This document shows positions 23,898-34,837 of a stretch of DNA of 64,000 nucleotides, one piece after another (position 1 is the stretch's first letter; each line of letters begins with the position of its first letter). The notes under the pieces were generated by a model. It was not told where the DNA came from. It saw nothing but the letters and a program-made list of their open reading frames with translations, and ran no database searches. The position numbers and the translations under genes were made by a program. Source of the DNA: Camelus bactrianus (lineage: Eukaryota; Chordata; Mammalia; Artiodactyla; Camelidae); NCBI RefSeq assembly GCF_048773025.1, contig NC_133557.1, positions 3,054,001-3,118,000 of the forward strand, read 5' to 3'.

Positions 23898-24075
23898 CAC
23901 AAAAATGTCTATAGCAGCACTATTCATAAAGTCAAACCTGAAGAGAAACCAAATGTCTAATAGCAGTAGAATAGAATAAATAAATTGAGATGTATTCATA
24001 TAATGGGATACTACAAAACAATAATAAAAAAAAAAGAACAAACTACTGTAACATGTACCCTCATATATAAATCCT
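23898..24075 (+). mobile_element. L1M 3' region, part 1, sense
   Basis: 'gtctatagcagcactattca', 'gaaaccaaatgtctaatagc' and 'atgtattcatataatgggat' followed by 'actacaaaacaataat' are the familiar L1 ORF2/3' phrases. The element resumes at about 24446. Confidence 0.75.
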
Positions 24076-24446
24076 ACTGGTGAAATTTGTTATTGAACTC
24101 AGGTTTGGCTGCTCGAGAATCCAGTACTGAGAGATAAGTGTTGGGTAAAAAGAAAGACAGGTTTATTGAGGAAGCTGGCCATCTTGGGGAGGAGGTGGAC
24201 TCACATCCCAAAGAACCAATTCCCAACTCCCAGGGTTTTGCTTGGAGATTATGCAGGGAAAAGAGGAAGGGACTACATGATGGGAAGGGGCAGTCTTCTA
24301 CTTTCAGAGATGATTGTCTCAATTGCACAGATTCAAGTATCTGTCAGGTCTTGCTTGTGGTTGGACCACTAGCTAGGTCATAAATCTCTAATCACCCAGG
24401 AGGGCACTGCAGGGTCCTGCTTGGTTTCAAAATGGTGAGCAGACAT
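24075..24446 (-). mobile_element. Solo LTR fossil inserted in the L1M
   Basis: About 370 bp interrupt the L1M. On the minus strand the block has LTR layout: a start resembling TGTCTGCTCACCATTTTG, a polyadenylation hexamer AATAAA (plus-strand 24162-24167), a short U5-like tail, and an end in ...TCAATAACA. There is no internal retroviral sequence beside it. I could not name the family; class I (ERV1-like) is the more likely guess. It must be younger than the L1M it splits. Confidence 0.5.
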
Positions 24447-24660
24447 GAGTGCATTCTGTATAATAAGTCCATTTATATGAAGTTCAAAAACAGGCAAAAC
24501 TAAGTAACACGGTTACTTCTAAATGAAGGGGGTGGTGCTGACATGAATGGGCATAAGGGACCCTTTGGGGGTCTAGAAAACTCCTTCATGTTGGTCTGAG
24601 CTGGACTCTTAAGATTTGTACAAATAACAACATCCCAATAAAGAAATTTTAAGGCTACAA
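24446..24660 (+). mobile_element. L1M 3' end, part 2, sense
   Basis: 'ccatttatatgaagttcaaa' and 'aacaggcaaaactaagtaac' continue the L1 3' UTR, which finishes with 'gactcttaagatttgtacaa' and an AATAAA at about 24638. Confidence 0.72.
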
Positions 24661-25115
24661 AAAGAGAAGCCCAGTTCTAATTTTATACCCACATTTCACA
24701 TTTCTGGGCCCTGCTCTCCTTTCCTTCTGTCCCACATCTTTTATGAAATGGCATCTGTTTGCCATACCAGTCAATGTCCCTGATTTGCTTCCTGCTGGCT
24801 TCCCAGATACATTTGCCGGACTTTAGAGCAGAAATAGAACCTGCTTCTCATCACTTCCCCTGTGACTGCACCGAAGGCTCCAGGCTGCGTTGTTTGCCAC
24901 TCACAGGTTCCCCTCTGAGCTCGAAGCCTGTGCCTGCCCCTTCGCTGTGTCCTCTGACTACCAGAACCCCTGCTCTCTCCATGGTTCTGAGCTGCAAACC
25001 CATTTCCCCGAGACCAGAATCAGGCATGCAGAACTCTTTGTAGTTTGAGGTTTAATGCCTCTGTCTCACATCTGGCTTTCTCCAAGAAGGGTCTGAAAGT
25101 TGTGGGGCATCTGTT
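24661..25115. other. No gene or repeat recognised
   Basis: Pyrimidine-rich ordinary sequence; the 94-codon frame at 24759-25043 has no domain. Confidence 0.4.
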
Positions 25116-25119
25116 GTGA

Positions 25120-25635
25120 AAGTATCTGTTGCCACAATAATGCTGCCCAAGAAGCCACCCAAAACTCAGCATCTTCAAACAATAACCATTATTAATTCTT
25201 AAGGTTATGGTTCAGCTGGCCGGTTCTTCTGCTCCAGGCTTTGTTGACCTCTGCTGGGCCTGCTCGTGAAGGACAACTGCTCAAGGATGGCCTCACCCAC
25301 ATGCTTGTTGCTCAGTGGGCTACTAGCTTGGGGAATGGCATGGCTGGGTCACATGTCCCTCATCCTCCAGCAGACTAGTCTGGGCATTGTCACATGGGAG
25401 TCCAAGAGGGAGCAGTGCTGAAGGGCTTTGGAGCTTAAGCTTGGAGCTGGAAAACCATTCCTTCTGGCATAGTCTACCATCAAAACAAGTCACAGACCAG
25501 CCAGAGTTCAAGGGATGGGAAACACAGTCTATGTCTGAATTAGAAAAACTGCAAAATCACATTGCAATAATTGTGCATACAGAGAGGGATGGAAAATCAG
25601 GGCCATTTTTTTGGTAATCAGTCTACTGTGTGTGG
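25120..25635 (-). mobile_element. MLT1-type (ERVL-MaLR) solo LTR, antisense, fossil
   Basis: The antisense MaLR order is clear: 'cacaataatgctgcccaaga', 'cccaaaactcagcatcttca', 'ctcatcctccagcagactag', 'acagaccagccagagttcaa' and 'agggatggaaaatcagggcc'. It is close to full LTR length and ancient. Confidence 0.75.
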
Positions 25636-26940
25636 CTGGGGTATCAAGTCCGACATTGAGAATTGGATCTTTTCCCTTCTGCAAAGCATCTATGGGGTAG
25701 CAGCTGCTATCCAGGCCTCCAAGCTGCAGCCTTGACCCTGACCCCACAAAACCAGTCAAACCTGTTCTCCAGCCCTCTTTAATGTATTATTCCTTTGGGG
25801 TTCAGCAGACCATTTTAATCCTGACTGCTGGCACAAATATGTGGCAACCTGGGTGAGCACAGAAAACAGCGATATTTTAAGTCAAGTTTCCTAGAAGAGC
25901 CTGGAATGGAGATTTTTGTCAAGTGATTTGTTGTGGAAAGAATCTCAAGAAAGGGGAGGGGCCTTGGCACGGGTGTGGCCTCCCCTGGAGCTCAGAGTTG
26001 CCTCACTGTGACAAGGAGGCTGGACTTATGTGCTCCCATATCTGTCAGTCATTGACTGTGGCTGTCCCTGGGGGAGGGGTGACACATTGCCACTGCTGTG
26101 ACTTCCATCAGCCTCTGGCAATTTTCTAGAGGATGTAGCTGTGAGCTTCTTACAGTCAACACTCAGAGCAGCTAGGTAATGGGAATACGGCACAGGAAAG
26201 AGGGACTGGGCTGGACCCCAGCAGCATTGCTACAGAAAGGCACTATTTAGAAAGTGAATTCTGAAGTAGTCAAAGAAGATCTAGAGAAAATTTAGAGGAG
26301 GCCTAATAACTATGTCCAAATGTTTGATGAGTTGTAACAGAAGTAATTTCCAAAATAAAGTCAGATCTAGGATCCATACTTGGACCCTTACTAGGCCTTA
26401 ATATAAGGGGAGAATGTTGCATAGTTAGAGCATTCTGAAAATGAAAAGCAATGCCCTGGGAGTAGAAAATTTCCAGAAAAGAGATTGGGCACCATTTGGT
26501 GGGAAGACAGCATTGGACATTTTTTAGGTTCCTCAAAGAAAGAGAGAGATGATGGCTGGACTCCCACATCCTTGACTCCTTGGTGTTCTGGCCAGAGATT
26601 CAAGAGGGAGGTGTGCAAAGGGGACATTCATTCTGGATAAATACACTTCTTCTATTAATACAGGACTTTGGCCTCAATCCCTCGTTTATTACCCCCAGCT
26701 CTGGCTGGCTGGGCCACACGCCAGCTGATAGGTGGATAGAAGGGAACTTCTTGCAGAGTGAGCCCTGGTGCACAGGCTGCATTAGCTAAGAAGAAGAAGA
26801 GATAGGTGGACCCTTAAAGTAAGGGTCAAAATAGACCCTAAGAAGAAGGGTCACCCCTCAGCACTGTCTTTGAATCTTACTGGAGATATGCCCTCACATA
26901 TTTGGGGGTTCTGCTTGGTACAGAGACCAGTGGGATTTTC
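25636..26940. other. Unique stretch; one copy of a 29-bp exact repeat
   Basis: No gene or transposon was recognised. Positions 26335-26363 are repeated exactly at 27890-27918. Confidence 0.45.
26335..26363 (+). repeat. 29-bp exact direct repeat, copy 1
   Basis: Identical to 27890-27918; core 'acagaagtaatttccaaaat'. It is not low-complexity and belongs to no repeat family I recognise. Confidence 0.95.
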
Positions 26941-26944
26941 AATA

Positions 26945-27105
26945 CCTCTAGTTTGGCTGCACAGTAAAATCACTTGGGGAACCTTTTAAAAATCTTATCA
27001 TCCAGCTGCTCAGAATTTCTAGGGGAGGAGGCAGTTACCAGGCATTTTTAAACCTCCCCTGCCCAGGTGATTTCATTGTGCAGTTAAAGTTGAAGACCAT
27101 TGTCC
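26945..27105. mobile_element. MER5-related hAT-Charlie MITE
   Basis: 'ggctgcacagtaaaatcact' and 'gcccaggtgatttcattgtg' at the two ends read as near mirror images, as in palindromic MER5-like elements. The middle is degraded. Confidence 0.55.
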
Positions 27106-27114
27106 TATGGCAGC

Positions 27115-27265
27115 TGCTAGCAGACTTTAGTTTATATTAGAATCACCTGGAAGGCTTGTTAAAACATGGATTACTGGGCTCCACCTCCAGAGTGTCAGAT
27201 TCAATAGGTCTGTGATGGGCCTAAAATTTTGCATTTCTAACATATCCCCGGTGATCCTGCTGGTG
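27115..27265 (-). mobile_element. MER5-type hAT-Charlie MITE
   Basis: 'tagaatcacctggaaggctt', 'gttaaaacatggattactgg' and 'attcaataggtctgtgatgg' followed by 'ttttgcatttctaacat' fit MER5, minus. Confidence 0.75.
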
Positions 27266-28070
27266 GGAAAATCATATTTTCAGTAATAACTTTCTAGATT
27301 AAGCTTTCATGCCCCAACCCCATCTCACCTGTACTTGACTGGGTGCTTCAGCTTTCTCCTGGCTAGGTCCTGAGGGTTGAGGGTGGCTGGAGAGGAGCAT
27401 CAATCAATTGGGATGCTTGATATGCAGTGAAGAGCATAACCTGGCTTCCTCTGAGACTCAAAGAGCTGGCTAGGAGGATGCCTACTCTAAGTGGGAGTGG
27501 GACATTTCCCAATTAAATTTAAATCTTTGCTGTCAAGAAGAGAAAAGCAGCTGATGAAAGTTGTATATTTCAAAGTAAGTGGACATAAGAGTATGTACTT
27601 CTCTGTGATAAAGATACTGTTGTTTGGTTTGTTTGTAGGGTAAAAATTTCTGGTCAGGTCATGTTATGATGCATAACAAATTCCCTAATTAAGTGAAATG
27701 AAGTCAGTCAAGAAGAGACAACATGAGCCATCTTACTCAACGACAGTGGCCCAGCATTACAGGCAAATATGGCGGTCCATGCTAGCCATTCCACTTCTGA
27801 AGTTTTACTGAGAATGAAAATCATCCAGTGATGAAGAAATAATAAAGGGAAGGCTCAAATCCAGTGCCAAGTGTTGCATTTTCTGATCTTAACAGAAGTA
27901 ATTTCCAAAATAAAGTCAAGCATTTCATAAATATTTTGCCAGAATTGGATCTTACACAATTAAGTTACTAACCACTTTAAGTTTTTTCGTTGTCTCTTCC
28001 AGCCCTGATGATTTAATGTCTACAATTAATCTTTGTATTGACCTGAACCATAAAGTTCTTCTTTACCAAG
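27266..28070. other. Unique stretch; second copy of the 29-bp repeat
   Basis: No gene or transposon was recognised. The block around 27640-28070 is AT-rich and repeat-free, so it could hold conserved non-coding DNA. Confidence 0.4.
27890..27918 (+). repeat. 29-bp exact direct repeat, copy 2
   Basis: Identical to 26335-26363, 1555 bp apart start to start. Neither copy borders a poly-A tail or transposon end that I can see. Confidence 0.95.
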
Positions 28071-28074
28071 CCCA

Positions 28075-28565
28075 CTTAGCTGCTCTGCTAATTGCTTACC
28101 CATATCCTTTCTCCACTTATACCTTACTAGCTGAACCCTGATTTCTTCACAGCAGCAAAGTACCCAGCTAAAATGCTCACCATTCCACCCACCTTTGCAG
28201 CTAGCCAGCTGTGAGTGGGGGGTCAGTAGCTGAAGCTTCCAAAAAAAACTTCAGAAATGGAGGGACACAGTTTGCATGTACTTCTTACCTCTTGCCGTTT
28301 ATCATCCTTCCTGCCTTGAATGTGGGTGAGAGGAAATCCTGTGGTCTTGAAGGTTTGAACCTGAGAATGAAAGGTCCTGACCAAGGGTGGCAGAGTGGAA
28401 AGGTAGAAGGAATCCAGGACAATGAGAACGTCATGGTTTTGCAGCATCAGCCCAACGTTGCTGACCCTCCAGTGACAAAAAAGAAATCCTGATTTAGTTA
28501 GACCGTCATGGGCTGCTTTTTGTTCCTTACAGCCCAAAACAGTCCCAACTGATACACTCACTTCT
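28075..28565 (+). mobile_element. MaLR/MLT1-like solo LTR, sense, fossil
   Basis: The order resembles a MaLR LTR: an acceptor-like 5' half, 'gaatccaggacaatgagaac' and 'gtcatggttttgcagcatca' in the middle, and the typical LTR end 'acagtcccaactgatacac'. It is highly diverged, so the subfamily is unknown. Confidence 0.5.
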
Positions 28566-28587
28566 TTAAAGCTCATTTACTCTTAGT

Positions 28588-28770
28588 AGTTAGAGCAGTA
28601 AGTCTCAGACTTCAGCATGCATCAGAGTTACCTGGAGGGCTTGTGGAAACACAGATGTCTGAGTCCCAACCACAGAGATTCTGATTCAGTAAATCTGGGG
28701 AAAGCCCTAAAAATTTGCCTTTTAAACAAATACCCAGGTGATGCCAGTGCTGCTGGGCTGGGAGCCACAC
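28588..28770 (-). mobile_element. MER5A-type hAT-Charlie MITE, near full length
   Basis: 'agtctcagacttcagcatgc', 'cctggagggcttgtggaaac', 'ttctgattcagtaaatctgg' and 'caggtgatgccagtgctgct' cover nearly the whole element, minus. Confidence 0.85.
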
Positions 28771-29730
28771 TTTAAGAGCCTACTGATAGAGATATAGAGG
28801 AAGAAGGAGGAAAAACCAACCTGTGAGGGTTTCACTGTAACCCTGCCTCAAGTGAGGGCTTGGTGTGGGTGACCCTCCAAGGTCTTCTTCTTGTATTCCT
28901 TAGTGCTGTGGCTGTTCGCGCTGGCCAAAAGACCTGGATATTATCTGTATTTAGCTGTTAGGTGTTGGATAGTCAAACTCTCAAAATGGTTGGGTAACCA
29001 TTTTCAAGATATCCTAGGTATTCAGCAGTGGGTAAAAACAATCTGATGTTGGGTCAAATAGCTATCTAAAATATTTTCTTCCCCTGAAGATACCAGGGTA
29101 TGTCTTGGGAGTCAGCTCACATATGTAGTAAGTTTCAGGAACCCATGGCTGTCTTTTACTGCATCTGTTTGCCAAGAGCACATCCCTCCAAAGCTGACTC
29201 GAGGAAATGATTTTTCTCAAATATCAACTAGTTTAGAAGAAACTGAAGGTGACATTGTCTTATATTCCTCTTTTGAAAACTCTCTCACTGGTAATTGCTA
29301 ACTTCCCGAATGAGCTAGAGGAGATCAATTTTCTGTGTAAGCTGATTTATGGCTGGCCACCTCTGAGAAGATGGTCTGAGTCACTCTCCTTGACTCAGGC
29401 TCACTGCAGAATATTCAGTGATAAAAATCTTCCCTTTAAACACAGAAAATTTATGGGCAAACTTCAAGGTCCTCCCCCTCAACTTGCAATTAATCCTGAG
29501 ACTAGAAAGGAAAAGCCAACAGAGGCCGTTGGCAGAGGAGCAAAAAGGATGCCCCAAATATGGGTTTTCGGGCCCTGTCCCCAGGTTGTGACCATTGAGC
29601 CTTTTCCTGTCATGTTCCCTTGTTTCCCCAGTTGGGGATGAGTCTGCTCTGCTCCAATGATAAGGCCTAAGTAGTTGAAAGTTTAAGATGTTTTTGAGAA
29701 TTCACACAACAGGATGATAACTATTAAATT
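28771..29730. other. No gene or repeat recognised
   Basis: A 130-codon plus-strand frame (29249-29641) shows no domain, signal peptide or recognisable motif. Confidence 0.4.
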
Positions 29731-29734
29731 AATA

Positions 29735-29990
29735 CTACTACTATCATTTATTGAGCATAAGTCCCTGTTTTAGTGACTGAGCCCTGAATTCTTAAAAGTC
29801 ATTTAGTCCTCCTGATGACCCTGGGTGATGAACTCCATCACTGCTCCATCTTTCAGACAGGTAATCTGGGCAAAGACAGCAAGCTAACTTGAACTAAATC
29901 ACTGCTGTTAAAGTGGGGAAGCCAGGATCAGAGGCCCAGAAGGCTGACTTCAGGACTCAACCTCATGATGTACTGAACCAAACCAAACAA
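29735..29990 (-). mobile_element. MIR SINE, antisense
   Basis: 'catttattgagcataagtcc', 'tttcagacaggtaatctggg' and 'tggggaagccaggatcagag' follow reverse-complement MIR. Confidence 0.6.
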
Positions 29991-30174
29991 GTAAAAACTA
30001 GCCTGACACAGGGATGGACTAGTCTCAGGGAAATTTTTTTTTAACTGTCAGGCCTATGGAGAAAGTTGGGGTGGCATTTTTATGTAAGAAGAAAGTTTTG
30101 TGGGACTCAAAATAACTTAGGCGTCTTCAGCTTTGAATCCAGATCAGGAGAGATATAGCGTTCATTAACAATTA

Positions 30175-30400
30175 CAAGTGAACCTCGAACAATCTGGATT
30201 TTAATTACTCAGGTCCACTTATGTTCGGATTTTTTTCACTGAATACATATTATAAGATCTGAGGTTGGTTGAATTCACAGATACAGAACTGCAGATACCC
30301 AGGAAACTCACGTGCAGAGGGCTGACTCCAAGTCAGACTTGGATTTTTAACTGCACAGAGGGTTGGTGCCCCTAACCCTGTTCTGTTCAAGGGTCAATGG
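30175..30400 (+). mobile_element. MER8-like TcMar-Tigger MITE
   Basis: Terminal halves match the Tigger ends: 'gtgaacctcgaacaatctgg' on the left and 'tgttcaagggtcaatgg' on the right. Internal 'caggtccacttatgttcgga' and 'gaggttggttgaattcacag' agree. About 226 bp, consistent with a full MER8-size element. Confidence 0.75.
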
Positions 30401-30580
30401 ATAACATGCCCAATTATTTATTATAACTTTATATAATATAAGCATAGATGCTTTTATATACTATATAACATGTAATTTACAATTAACAATACATCATGTA
30501 TGTGGTATATAATACACACTATATTGATTATAACGTGTTATATAATATACGGTATTTAACATTATATACATACATATATA
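30401..30580. repeat. AT-rich (TATA/ATAT) low-complexity tract
   Basis: Dense TATATAAT and ATATA units over about 170 bp between the Tigger and a small L1 piece. Confidence 0.8.
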
Positions 30581-30650
30581 TAGTTTTGGAAACAATTTTA
30601 TTAGGCCATTATTCACATACCATAAAATTCAGTAATTTAAACTCCACAGA
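30581..30650 (-). mobile_element. Short L1M 3'-end fragment, antisense
   Basis: 'caattttattaggccattat' and 'tcacataccataaaattcag' match the antisense L1M 3' UTR. Confidence 0.6.
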
Positions 30651-31330
30651 TCCAAAAAGGGAATAAATAAAATGTAGCTGTGGAAATCTCTCCTTCTCAG
30701 GGAGTCTGCAGACAGCCCATCTGATCAGGAATTTGATTATGTGGGTTGATCAACATATGTAATAAATGACACGATATTGAAATGTTTCCTTTCCTCACTT
30801 CAAGCCTACAGGCTAGGCAAGAACCAAATTTTTTGTTTTTAAAAAGATAAAATTTTGGTTATTGATATTTCTCAATGCCAACTATAATGATTGCATCCAA
30901 TCTGTTTATTAAATGGTTTCAAATTTGGAATAATATCTCTGTTAGTTTTGTGGTTTTAAAGTTTTTCTTCAATGCAAAATAAGACAGAATTTAAAAATTC
31001 CTCGGATGTTTTCTTTGACCACATCAAACCACATCCAAGTCTGGTTTCTCGGTTCCTAATGCTTTCAATCAGGGTCTCATTCTCCTTAAGTTGTCATTGA
31101 GCCGTTGAAGAGGGTTATAATTTCCTCCACATTCATTTGAAATTGAATGGTCAATTAAAATGCACACTAACTAACCCCTAAACTGACTGGACTTCTAAGA
31201 GATTTTTCAAAAGGTATTTAAGGGAATATTAAAATAAATGATGCTTGAATGGTTAAGAGCCCCGCAATTCTTTTAAAGGCCCATTTCAATTTAGGCTGAA
31301 ACCCATGTAACGTGAAAGGTGCTACAAAGT
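30651..31330. other. AT-rich repeat-free block, possible conserved non-coding element
   Basis: About 680 bp lack any repeat signature and contain many homeodomain and fork-head-like cores (TAAT, TGTTTAT) plus 'accacatcaaaccacatcc' near 31018. No reading frame of interest is present. Whether it is conserved cannot be told from one genome. Confidence 0.35.
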
Positions 31331-32115
31331 ACAGAGTAGGGACAGTAAGGGTACTTGTGTTCTGCATCCAAGAGAAGGCAGGAATAGCAAGAGCAGAGAG
31401 GTGAGGATTAATGCAGACAAAGAAAGGGATGGTGGCTTCTCATCTGACACCCTAGCATCTCCTTAGAATTAAATGGATGTGAGGCCCACCAGGGAAGTTT
31501 GACACCAGGCTCTGGGAAAACAGCCTCACAAAGTGTCCTGTACCCAAGAATGTCAGACAAGTGTCAGAGCCACTGTCCCCCCAGGGACTGCGTGCATCTG
31601 AACAGGGAGCATCAAGAGTGACCAAATACGAGGGAAGCCCCCAAATTCTGTGCTGTATACATCTTTGTGGACCTTCTGGGGAGCTGAGGGGTGGGCAGGA
31701 AGGTTTCGTATTCACTGAGATTGAATCTTCCTTGACCTAAATTAAAAGAAGACTCTGAGTCAGCTACAATTTGATTTTTTTTAATTGAAGAATAAAGCAT
31801 TATGCCATGTTTTTAAGCATGAGGATTTTTGGCAGCAGAAGCAGGCTGACAACTTAAGTTAAAAATCTTCTCTTTGATCTATGCGTTTTCTCACCTCTGG
31901 GAAAGATGTCAGAACCAAGCCAGCATGGGGAAGGCAGGCACTTTGTTGCTGGAATAAGAGCAGATGATGGAGAGGAGTCCACAGTGATGGCAATTCTCCC
32001 ACGTGTGTTTCACAGGGGCCTCCTGGGCTACACGCTTTAAGGATGGAGGCACTGTGAAAAGACAAAAGGGCCCAGAACTCAGGGGTTGTTCAAAATCACT
32101 TTACTGTGTCAGAGG
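31331..32115. other. No gene or repeat recognised
   Basis: Ordinary sequence with short frames only. Confidence 0.4.
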
Positions 32116-32119
32116 CAGC

Positions 32120-32330
32120 ACCAGGGTCCAGGTGAGAGAATGAACTGGGTTCAGTCCGAGCTGCACCACTACTGAGCTTCACCACCACAATACAGATTTC
32201 TTCATTTGTATATGGGTGTAACGGAATACGCTACCTGAGATGATTAAATGAGCTAATATATTCTCAGCACTTAGAACACTGTCTTGGCCAGGATTAGGGC
32301 TTAGGGAATGTTAATACCTTCATCATCATC
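32120..32330 (+). mobile_element. MIR SINE, sense
   Basis: 'actgggttcagtccgagctg', 'caccactactgagcttcacc', 'gatgattaaatgagctaata' and 'cagcacttagaacactgtct' follow MIR across most of its length. Confidence 0.75.
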
Positions 32331-32751
32331 AGTATGATTATTACTACATGGGATGCTGTCAGGTGACCAGGGTACTAATTTGACTTTATTCCTTTCCTTT
32401 TGCAAAACAAAAAGGACTAAATCAGATGGACTAAGATCCGCTATTTCTAGACACATTTTTAGTTGCAGAAATAATTTTTTCCAAACAGGAACTTCAGAAG
32501 AAGCTAAGCACACATGTCCTCATTGATATTCTTTTGCTTCTAGTTGCTTAAATCAACAAGCAAAATAAATTGATGGACTCACATTACAAAACAGCCCAGG
32601 AATATCCAGCTTCAAACCCAGCTGAATACAGAGATACAAAGTTTTCAGGATCAGTTTGTTGCTCTGTCTCCTCTCCCCTCTACTTTTTCTCTTTCTGTTC
32701 CATTCCCAGGTTCCCAGCCCTCTCCTCATCACAGGATCACTGTTAGCAGCT
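32331..32751. other. No gene or repeat recognised
   Basis: Pyrimidine-rich near the right end, next to the L1 target site. Confidence 0.4.
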
Positions 32752-32770
32752 CCCAGAACAATATCCTTTT
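32752..32770 (+). repeat. Target-site duplication, left copy
   Basis: 19 bp, CCCAGAACAATATCCTTTT, repeated at 34218-34236. It marks the insertion of the L1 between them. Confidence 0.95.
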
Positions 32771-34217
32771 TTTTTTTTTTTGTACATATATATTTATTTA
32801 TTTATTGAAGTGTAGTCAGTTTACAATGTTGCATCAATTTCTGGTATACAACATAATGCTTCCATACATAAACATACATATATCCATTTTCATACTCTTT
32901 TTCACCATAAGTTACTACAAGATATTGAATATAGTTCCCTGTGCTATACAGCATAAACTTGTTGTTTATCTATTCTACATATAGTAGTTAGTATCTGCTA
33001 ATATCTGCAAATCTTGAACTCCCAATTTATCCCTTCCCACCCCCATCCCCCACTGGTAACCATAAGTTCATTTTCTATGTCTGTGAGTCTGTGAGTCTGT
33101 ATCTATTTTGTAAATAAGTTTGTCTTTTTTTTTTTTTTTTTTAGATTCCACATAAAATTGGTATCATATGATATTTTTATTTCTCTTTCTGGGTTACTTC
33201 ACGTAGAATGACAATCTCCAGGGACACCCATGTTGCTACAAATGGCATTATTTTATTCTTTTTATGGCTGAGTAGTATTCCATTGTATAAAAATAACATG
33301 ACTTCTTTATCCAGTCATCTGTTGATGTACATTTAGGTTATTTCCATGTCTTGGCTATTGTAAACAGTGCTGCTATGAACATTGGGGTGCATATATCTTT
33401 TTAAGTTAAGGTTCCCTCTGGATATATGCCCAGGAGTGAGATTGCTGGATCATATGGTAAATCTATTTTTAGTCTTTTGAGGAATCTCCATACTGTTTTC
33501 CATAACAGCTGCACCAAACTGCATTCCCACCAGCAGTGTAGGAGGGTTCCCCTTTCTCCACAGCCTCTCCAGCATTTGTCATTTGTGGACTTTGAATGAT
33601 GGACATTTTGACTGGAGTGAGGTGATACCTCATTGTAGTTTTGATTTGCATTTCTCTGATAATTAGAGATATTGAGCATTTTTCATGTGCCTATTGGCCA
33701 TTTGTATGTTTTCACTGGAGAACTGCTTAAGTTTTCTGCTCACTTTTGGATTGGGTTGTTTGTTTTTTTCTTATTAAGTTGTATGAGCTGTTTATATATT
33801 CTGGAAATTAAGCCCTTGTCAGTCTCATCATTTGTAAATATTTTCTCCCGTTCTGTAGGTTGTCTTTTTGTTTTGCTTATGGTTTCCTTTGCTGTGCAAA
33901 AGCTTATAAGTTTAATTAGGTGCCACTTGTTTATTTTTGCTTTTATTTCTATTGCCTGAGTAGACTGCCCTAGGGGAACTTTGCTAAGATTTATGTTAGA
34001 GAATGTTTTGCCTATGTTTTCTTCTAAGAGGTTTATCATGTCTTGTCTTATGTTTAAGTCTTTAAGCCATTTTGAGTTTATTTTTGTGTATGGTGTGAGA
34101 GAGTGTTCTATCTTCATTGATTTACATCCAGCTGTCCAGTCATCCCAACGCCACTTGGTGAAGAGACTGTCTTTACTCCATTGTATGTTCTTGCCTCCTT
34201 TGTCAAAGATTAATTGA
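32771..34217 (-). mobile_element. LINE-1, 5'-truncated, antisense, with intact target-site duplication
   Basis: On the minus strand this is the last part of ORF2 and the 3' UTR, ending in a poly-A tail (plus-strand T-tract at about 32771-32781). ORF2 pieces are read at 33740-34117 ([18 protein letters not shown] and later [20 protein letters not shown]) and at 33401-33679, which keeps the cysteine-rich segment [18 protein letters not shown]. The two pieces are in different frames, so it is broken. The 3' UTR phrases 'ttccctgtgctatacagcat' and 'ttgttgtttatctattctac' are those I associate with camelid L1. The clean 19-bp duplication indicates a recent insertion of about 1.45 kb, truncated at its 5' end. 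Confidence 0.95.
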
Positions 34218-34236
34218 CCCAGAACAATATCCTTTT
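34218..34236 (+). repeat. Target-site duplication, right copy
   Basis: Exact copy of 32752-32770. Confidence 0.95.
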
Positions 34237-34279
34237 AAATTACAGTCTTGTAAAGAAAAGTGAACACCTTCCCCCCAGA

Positions 34280-34480
34280 ATTCCCTGTGAAGGTTCTGAC
34301 ATTCACTTTTTATGGCCTGGCATGGACCACATGTCCAAGCCTACACCAGTCATAATGGCCTGAGGAATGTGTTGCTCTGATTGGCCACTTGTGTCACATG
34401 CCCTACCCCTGAGGCTGGAAAGAAGCCCCACCCCTGAGAACAGAGACAGGGAATAAACTGTCCCCACTAGGCTTACTTTG
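34280..34480 (+). repeat. Interspersed repeat, family not named
   Basis: 'ccagtcataatggcctgagg', 'gctctgattggccacttgtg' and 'tcacatgccctacccctgag' look like the 3' portion of the repeat family seen at 9600-9975. Confidence 0.4.
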
Positions 34481-34837
34481 CAGTCTACCTCCTTGACGGT
34501 CCCTTCTCAAAACCTGAAGCACTTCTAGTTGGAACCCTGCTGGATGTGGGGATCTTTAGCATTCTGCAAGTTTGCTAGGATGAAGATACTAACAAAGCAA
34601 TAACTATGATCAATAACTGCCAGAGCATTCCCCTGGGGAAGGTTCCATTGAGTCTCCCTCAAATCACAGCCTGCAGACAGCTGTGAATTTCACCATCCTG
34701 TGAGACATTACCTTGTCTCTCTGGGTGTCAACATTAGCACCATCTACCACTGACTTGTATCTAGTGTGGGCAGCAGAATCACTGGGGTTGAGTTCTACAT
34801 CACATTATGAGTAATGTGCCTCCTCTTCCAGTATTTA
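34481..34837. other. No gene or repeat recognised
   Basis: Ordinary sequence between two repeats. Confidence 0.4.

Noticed and set aside
29249-29641. 130-codon plus-strand frame
   Set aside because: No recognisable domain or splice context; likely chance.
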